This document shows, one piece after another, positions 58,847-64,000 of a stretch of 64,000 nucleotides of DNA. Origin of the DNA: Tamarix chinensis (lineage: Eukaryota; Streptophyta; Magnoliopsida; Caryophyllales; Tamaricaceae); NCBI GenBank assembly GCA_030549775.1, contig CM060173.1:38884610-38948609 (forward strand), given 5' to 3'. The translations under genes and the position numbers were made by a program. Below the pieces are notes generated by a model that saw only the letters and a list, made by a program, of their open reading frames with translations, was not told where the DNA came from and did no database searches. The first letter of the stretch is position 1. Each line of letters starts with the position of its first letter.

Positions 58847-59465
58847 CATATGTGTATATGTGTATATGTGTGTGTGTGTATTGTGTGAATCTGGAAAATA
58901 AGGAAAATAGTGGAGGAGGCATGAGATGGTTGTGTAGGGTCATGGTGTGGGTAACTAGGGTGACAGTGAAGGTGATGGTTATGTGTTGTGATGAAAAATG
59001 TAGGTGATAGCAATGGTTATGTGTATGGGTTGTGTAAGGATAAGAAAGATAAGAAGGAGGTAGGGAGATAGGGTTGTGTGTGTGCATGTTGAAAGGGGTA
59101 AGAGAAGTAGAAGGAGAAGAAGAAAAAGAAGAAATGTTGATAGATCATGGAAGATGGTGCAGCTGTAGAGGAGAACTGCAATTTGTAAGGCAAGTTGCAA
59201 CAAAATCAAAACTTGCAGCTAAGGTTTAGGGGATTAGTTTAGATAATTTTAGATTAGCCAAGATAGTTAGGATTTAGCAGAAATTGTAGCAGATTTTAAT
59301 TTTGGTTTACAAATTACAATTTATCTGAGTAAAGGTTTTGGATTTGGTTAAAGTTTTAGGATTAAGAAATTGGGTTAAGGCTAAAAATAAGATTTCCTGA
59401 GATTGAAATAAATTTAGGGCATTAATGACATGGAATTAGGCTAAGTAAATTTTTGGGGTATTACA

Positions 59466-60425
59466 ACTCCACTATAATTCACCTTGAACATCTGAAACTA
59501 ACTCCGGTTTGGACATATATAGTAAGAGCACCGAGAATCCAAGATCCATCTATCACCAATCTTGTTTAGGCTATCAGTGGATGAAAACACATCACTATCA
59601 CCATTGGCAGCTACATCATCATCTTTTGTACTAGATGATTCACCAGACATAGCATTTAGCTTCTTATTAGGATAAAACTTCCTAAAATGCTTGTTCTTGT
59701 AACACCTATGTATGTGACATTCTTCTACCAACTCTTTGACTTAGATCTGGACTTCTTATAGTCACTAGACGCCCACTCTTTGTCCTCCCCCTAGCTACCA
59801 ATCCCTCATTTTGTGAGTCTCCTAGAAGTATTGCTACCAATTAATTGACTATTAATCAACTCTCATTATAACAGGGGGATTTTACATCTTCAAGGACTAA
59901 CTTGTCCTTCCTATACAAAATAGTCTCACAAAGATGTTTAAAACCTACTATAAAAGAACATAAAAACATAATAGCCAAATCTTTGTCATCTAATTAAACA
60001 TAGATATTAACTATAAATTCAAATTCATCCATATAACTTTTTAAAGATTGACCATCTCCTAATTTCAAGTCATGAAGCTAACTCTTTTATAGTAGCATAT
60101 TTGCTATTGATTTTATCATCTACAATGACTTGAGCTTCAACCACAAGGCATTCATTGCTGATCCTTTTGCCACTTCCCAAAATACTTCATTTGATAAATA
60201 TAATTATACTATAGAGAGGTCCTTCAAATTGATTTCTTCAAATCTCTCATCAGTCATAGACTCCAGCTTTTTCAAATGGTTGGATAATGCTTTTTTTTTC
60301 AATCCTTGTTGAACTATAATTTCCTACATCTTCAATTTCCATAATCCAAAATTGACGAATCGATTAAACTTCTTAATATTTATACTTGTACCCATCCAAA
60401 TAATTGAATCTCTTCAAGAATGCAA
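59466..60425 (-). pseudogene. copia gag and protease, decayed
   Basis: The minus strand at 59731-59498 carries a degenerate zinc knuckle (CYKNKHFRKFYP), then DRWILDSRCSYYICPNRS. The latter is the copia protease, with D-S-G changed to D-S-R. Upstream (60400-59750) are gag remnants on the same strand, with several stops. The protease change and the breaks make it inactive. Confidence 0.8.
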
Positions 60426-60441
60426 CTCTGATACCAAATTT
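60426..60441 (-). other. copia primer-binding site
   Basis: The minus strand reads TTTGGTATCAGAGT next to the 5' LTR, complementary to the 3' end of initiator tRNA-Met. This sets the element direction as minus. Confidence 0.85.
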
Positions 60442-60990
60442 TATGAAATTAGTATGGATCTAGAGAGGTCCAAACCAAATCAAAATTAACAAGATTAGGA
60501 AAAATTGAGAGTTCACTCACAAAACACAACAATTTAGGAAAAAGTAGAGATCTTTATTCGTGTTATTGTATAGTTACAAAATAATTAAACAAATAAATTA
60601 ATCAATTACACAAATATACAATTTTCTTTAAATGGATAATTCTATGGAAAAGATGAATAAGTTGGGATGCACAATAATTGATGGCTAGGATTTCAACATG
60701 TCTCCTTTTATTAAAAAAATAAACCTACAAGGAAGAAACATCATGTTTCAAAAATAAAGAAAAACATGGTTCGTGTTTAGGAAACACGAGACCCCCATGT
60801 TTATTTCTTTATTTTTGAATTTTGTCTAAAAACACATAAAATATTCCATAGAGAAACATTATCCATGGTTATAAACACGTAACCTCTGTGTTTTTCACAC
60901 AAACCTCCATACTACACTAAATGTCTCTAATACCTGCATGAACCAACACAATGTCATGATATCATCAAATACCTAGTCAAAAATCACACA
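60442..60990 (-). repeat. copia 5' LTR
   Basis: Partner of 47598-48147, with similar length and order of shared words. In element direction it begins TGTGTGATTTTTGAC. The two LTRs differ at many positions, so the insertion is old. Confidence 0.85.
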
Positions 60991-61811
60991 TAATAATTTT
61001 ATTATGCTTACATTCTAGTAAAAAAAAACCACCAACTTCTTTTCTAAACAAATGTTATAAGCACTGCTACAGTTCTACAGAGAATCAACCACTTGCCTTG
61101 ATAGTCACAAATAGACAACACACTACAACAAGAGCACTAATATATGTGTATTTACCATTAGTAAGATAAGAACAACATCAATTTGTGGTTTATCTCATGA
61201 GGTAGGCATGCCTTATTTGTCACCAAAAACCTCTAAGCTCCAACTCCATCTCTAACTCCAGCAAGGAAGGAGTAGAATATGCACAAGGGCAAATAAAATT
61301 GATGACTTCAAGCTCTAGATCCAATGATAATGGTGTCTAAGCTCAAGCTCCAACTTATCTTTTGTAATAGTGATATGTTGGAGTCAAAAATGGTGGATGA
61401 TGTTGAAGATAGACAGATGAAATGAATGAACTTGTGTGTAAGGGATGATGAGTAGGTGCAATGTTAAGAAAACCTCCCATCTCTAGTGACGACGTTGGTT
61501 GATGCTCCAATTTTAGCGATGGTGGACGAACTAATGAGGACAAAGCTGTAAAAGGGCAGGATATTTGAAGAGAAATATAGATGATCAAAAGTTAGATTAA
61601 AACAAAAATTTAGACAATAATGTGTAGAGTTTAACTGGTATGTTTTGTAAATTTATAGATTGGTTTTTGAGTTTTGATAAAGTAGGTTAGTTTGGATGGG
61701 TTTCACTGGTTCCTTTACTTAACTGGTCTTATTCATTAATCTAGATGTCATAGCCACTAGTTCATAAACCAATAGGTCTAACAAATAGGTTTGGTTTAGC
61801 TTTTAATACTA
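60991..61811. other. Spacer between copia and Helitron copy 2
   Basis: No recognisable gene. An open frame on the minus strand (61588-61355) has no domain and a biased composition. Nothing else is supported. Confidence 0.4.
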
Positions 61812-61833
61812 CTAGATTTGCATCCGCGCGATG
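61812..61833 (-). other. Helitron copy 2 3' terminus
   Basis: The short hairpin CATC-CGCGC-GATG (61821-61833 on the plus strand) is followed after a few bases by terminal CTAG (61812-61815) and T. It matches copy 1 at the last eight bases (AATCTAGT). Confidence 0.7.
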
Positions 61834-62149
61834 TATAGGGTGTTTTTTTATATCAGTACTTATATCTAACATCTCATAACTAAATAAAACTTTTTGGATG
61901 AAGAATTATTATATAAGTAATTAATAATGAGATAATAGTTACAACATATTGAAATAAAATATAGATATAAACGAATAACTATCAAAGACATTTTATGAAT
62001 ATATCTTTTTAAAGACTTCTTTAAATACAATATTCATAGTTGAATTACTTTCAGCAATATCATTATCGCATACAAGAATTTTCAAACCTTTACAATTTGT
62101 GACTTCAAAGATAGTAACATAAAATTGACTATGACTAAATATAGCTTTT

Positions 62150-63430
62150 TTGAAGAAAATACCAACATTATGAAGTGATTGTTTGTGACTTTTTTTTTAT
62201 TTTCATTGAATATGATACAATCAATGGAAATTATCTTCAATTGAACTTGAAAGGCAGATAAGATGGTTTCAATGATAATTTTGGTAATAATACTTGTTCA
62301 CCAATATTATTTCCACCTAAGATCTTTAGTTTTAAGACATGAGCTCTAAGCCTTGTGATCACCTTCCTAGTACCATTACAAAACCCAATTGAATGATCGA
62401 TATTCTTCAATAACATAATAAGTGTACTAATCTTCCATTTCAACACATGATTTGGGACACTAAAACACTTTAAACCATTTACAAATTCTAGAGCGTAGAG
62501 GTCTAGCAACATATCATTATTTTAATCATATCTATATGTTCTATATGAACTTAAATATGTTTTCTCTTTAACACTATTAATTGGTAGCATGTATTCATTG
62601 ATATACTCTACAATATCAAGAGTTGGTACTAGTATAGTTCCTTCCAAAATAAGTATCATCAATGATATTGTTAGTGAATTTTGGATAAGTGATTTCCACA
62701 ATAACTAAAATTGAATCATTTGAATATTTTATTAATAGATCACTTTAAATTTCAATTGTTGCATAACCATCATTAGGACCTTCAATTTTTCAATCTCTAA
62801 TGCTTGCAATCCAATTATATAATTATTTCAACTCAGTACATTCATCAATAGAGCTAAGATTTTGTAACCTTATATTATTTGTCAATCGTAAAACCTTAGG
62901 ATCTCTCTATAAGCATGAAGAATTGATAGTTGCTTGAATAATGTCTTGTTAAGTACCCTTAGGAATCATAGCTAATATTTGTCAAAAGTCACCACCAAGA
63001 ACAATTGTCTTACCTCCAAATGGATTGTTAATACAAAACTGATTGTTAAAGCATAAAATATCTCTTATTATTTTGTTCAATGCTTTAAAGAAATATTTTT
63101 GCATCATTGAATCTTCTTCCCACATTATAATTTTACTTCCTTTAATGCATAAAATATTCAAGTGGGCTATCATGTTTGATGTTGCATGTTGAATCTTCAT
63201 TTGGATTTATAGGAACTTGAACTAATAATGAGTTATTCTTCTATATGGTAATAAAGGATAAGCTATTCAAATTAATGCAATATTTAACATGATATCTCCT
63301 TCACATCTAATAGTATCTAATAATTTCTACCATATAAATGTTTTGCCTATACCTCCATATCCATCCTAAAGAACTATTTGACCTTTTTGTGTCACTTATG
63401 GTGTCATATACATGATGTTGTTTATGGGTC
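62150..63430 (-). pseudogene. Helitron PIF1-like helicase (copy 2), decayed
   Basis: On the minus strand Walker A reads GYGGIGKTFIW near 63360-63330. The Walker B region MWEEDSMMQKYFFKAL and GGKTIVLGGDF follow at 63130-62982. VPNHVLKWKISTLIMLLKNIDHS and GFCNGTRKVITRL follow at 62512-62237. Walker B has changed from the usual IIWDE to IIMWEE, and several stops interrupt the frame. Not functional. Confidence 0.8.
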
Positions 63431-64000
63431 ATTACATATAGATTATTACTGAATTATTGAGACAAAGATGATCAATCATAACATATTTTCTTCCATATAA
63501 ATGCATTTCCAATCGTTCAAAGAAAATTAGATGATTGGAATGGTATTGATTCAAACTATTTTAAGATTCTTTTATCATTTTGAATGTGAATATCACCCCT
63601 AAAAATCCAATTCAACCATTAAATTTCCATTTATTTCCTTTTTAAATTTAACTCTAGATAATGCTAAGGTTAAATTAATAGTTCATAATTCAATCATAGG
63701 CTTACCTATTTATTACAGGAAGTTCTAATAAAGTTCCTAAAGCTAAAGGTGAAGATCCGATTATAGGTCGACTAGAGTCCAATCCTAACTCATTGTTTTT
63801 TATTTATTATTTATTTCATTAGCTAAGTGAAGATAACTAATCATAGGTAACATCAACTTAAGGCTATCTTATATGTTTATGTTATCTTCTTTTATCTTTG
63901 CTATGTCATTTTAATTATGTGTTTCCATTTTAAGGCCACGATATAAGCTAATAGAGGTCTATTATCCATCATTTTAATCCATTACATTAGTACCAACCAT

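Larger units (their letters stand above)
56525..59465 (-). mobile_element. E7: truncated long LTR, E3-type
   Basis: It ends GGGGTATTACA at 59465. The other end is missing: sequence homologous to E3 begins near 56536 (GATAACACATCCAAGCCACTATTC) without a TGTAAYACC start. CCACTATTCT/GGTGGAA words lie at 56560-56830. The unit separates the protease and integrase parts of copia. It contains a long (TG)n tract and GA-rich runs. The frame at 58330-59013 is a His-Thr repeat product of that tract, not a gene. Confidence 0.7.
47598..60990 (-). mobile_element. Ty1/copia retrotransposon with two nested LTR-derived insertions
   Basis: LTRs of about 550 bp lie at 47598-48147 (3') and 60442-60990 (5'). They are clearly related but diverged, so the element is old. 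The tRNA-iMet primer site is next to the 5' LTR. Minus-strand coding remnants follow in the order gag, protease, integrase, reverse transcriptase, RNase H. Removing E6 (49628-55397) and E7 (about 56525-59465) leaves about 4.7 kb, the normal copia length. Many stops and shifts make it inactive. A convincing 5-bp target duplication was not found. Confidence 0.9.
61812..64000 (-). mobile_element. Decayed Helitron (copy 2), cut by the window edge
   Basis: The 3' end on the minus strand has CATCGCGCGGATG, then GCAAATCTAG at 61812, followed by T. Helicase fragments follow at 62237-63430. Sequence homologous to copy 1 can be followed to about 63600 (GATCAATCATAACA). Beyond that, 63600-64000 shows nothing recognisable. 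It is more decayed than copy 1 and on the same strand. Confidence 0.82.

Noticed and set aside
58330..59013. 227-residue open frame rich in His-Thr
   Set aside because: It is the translation of the (TG)n tract and neighbouring low-complexity DNA inside E7; no domain.
60991..61811. Host gene in the gap between copia and Helitron copy 2
   Set aside because: The only frame (61355-61588, minus) has no domain, no splice-supported extension and biased composition.
1..64000. Integrated plant pararetrovirus (badnavirus/caulimovirus)
   Set aside because: All RT-bearing pieces carry integrase and LTR features of Ty3/gypsy or Ty1/copia; no movement-protein or viral coat signature was seen.

Overview
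This window is nuclear DNA from a flowering plant, probably a eudicot; the species cannot be named from sequence alone. It is AT-rich, and almost all of it is transposable elements inserted into one another. The lineages (Ty3/gypsy chromoviruses, Ty1/copia, Helitrons with fused Rep-helicase, hAT) and a spliced SEC61-gamma gene with GT-AG borders are typical of plants. The only clear host gene is SEC61-gamma on the minus strand (5345-5713): two exons, 69 residues, reading frame and splice sites intact. It is bounded upstream by the 3' end of a Helitron and downstream by AT-rich sequence that may be its 3' UTR.

Layout. 1-3568: decayed chromodomain-bearing Ty3/gypsy element on the plus strand, carrying a MITE-like insert and ending in a short LTR. 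3569-4871: non-coding repeats. 4872-5875: SEC61-gamma locus. 5876 to about 10950: decayed autonomous Helitron on the minus strand. 11330-14934: very AT-rich satellite, with about 290-bp units arranged in a 1.73-kb higher-order repeat. 14935-45783: nested stack of long LTRs. 45784-47340: decayed hAT transposase on the minus strand. 47598-60990: Ty1/copia element on the minus strand, interrupted by two LTR-derived insertions. 61812-64000: second decayed Helitron on the minus strand, cut by the window edge.

The nested stack resolves as follows. A Tekay/Del-like gypsy remnant (called T; 33232-33345 plus 37758-38230) keeps pieces of the integrase zinc finger, the chromodomain and a polypurine tract, followed by its 3' LTR (38231-45783). 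T is interrupted by LTR units. X (18948-19518 and 31243-33231) and E3 (33346-37757) lie in its integrase region. E4 (39386-44528) lies in its LTR. X in turn hosts E1 (14935-18947) and E2 (19519-31242), and E2 hosts a young full-length gypsy element F (20518-27533). F has apparently identical 938-bp LTRs, a perfect target-site duplication (TSD), an intact 1532-residue gag-pol and a tRNA-iMet primer site. The long units begin and end TG...CA and carry 5-bp TSDs (perfect for E1, E4, E6 and F; one mismatch for E2 and E3). They share one layout: TGAAATGCCCC end, purine-rich U3, TATA box, GC-rich leader, AAT-type microsatellites, several minisatellite blocks, and a GGGGTGTTACA end.

There is no operon-like functional system. 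The points most worth a second look are the SEC61-gamma gene with a Helitron ending just upstream of its promoter, the higher-order satellite, the modular giant-LTR family with a mosaic member (E6), a near-perfect 37-bp-arm hairpin at 45185-45281, and the young CRM-like element whose pol frame runs into its 3' LTR.
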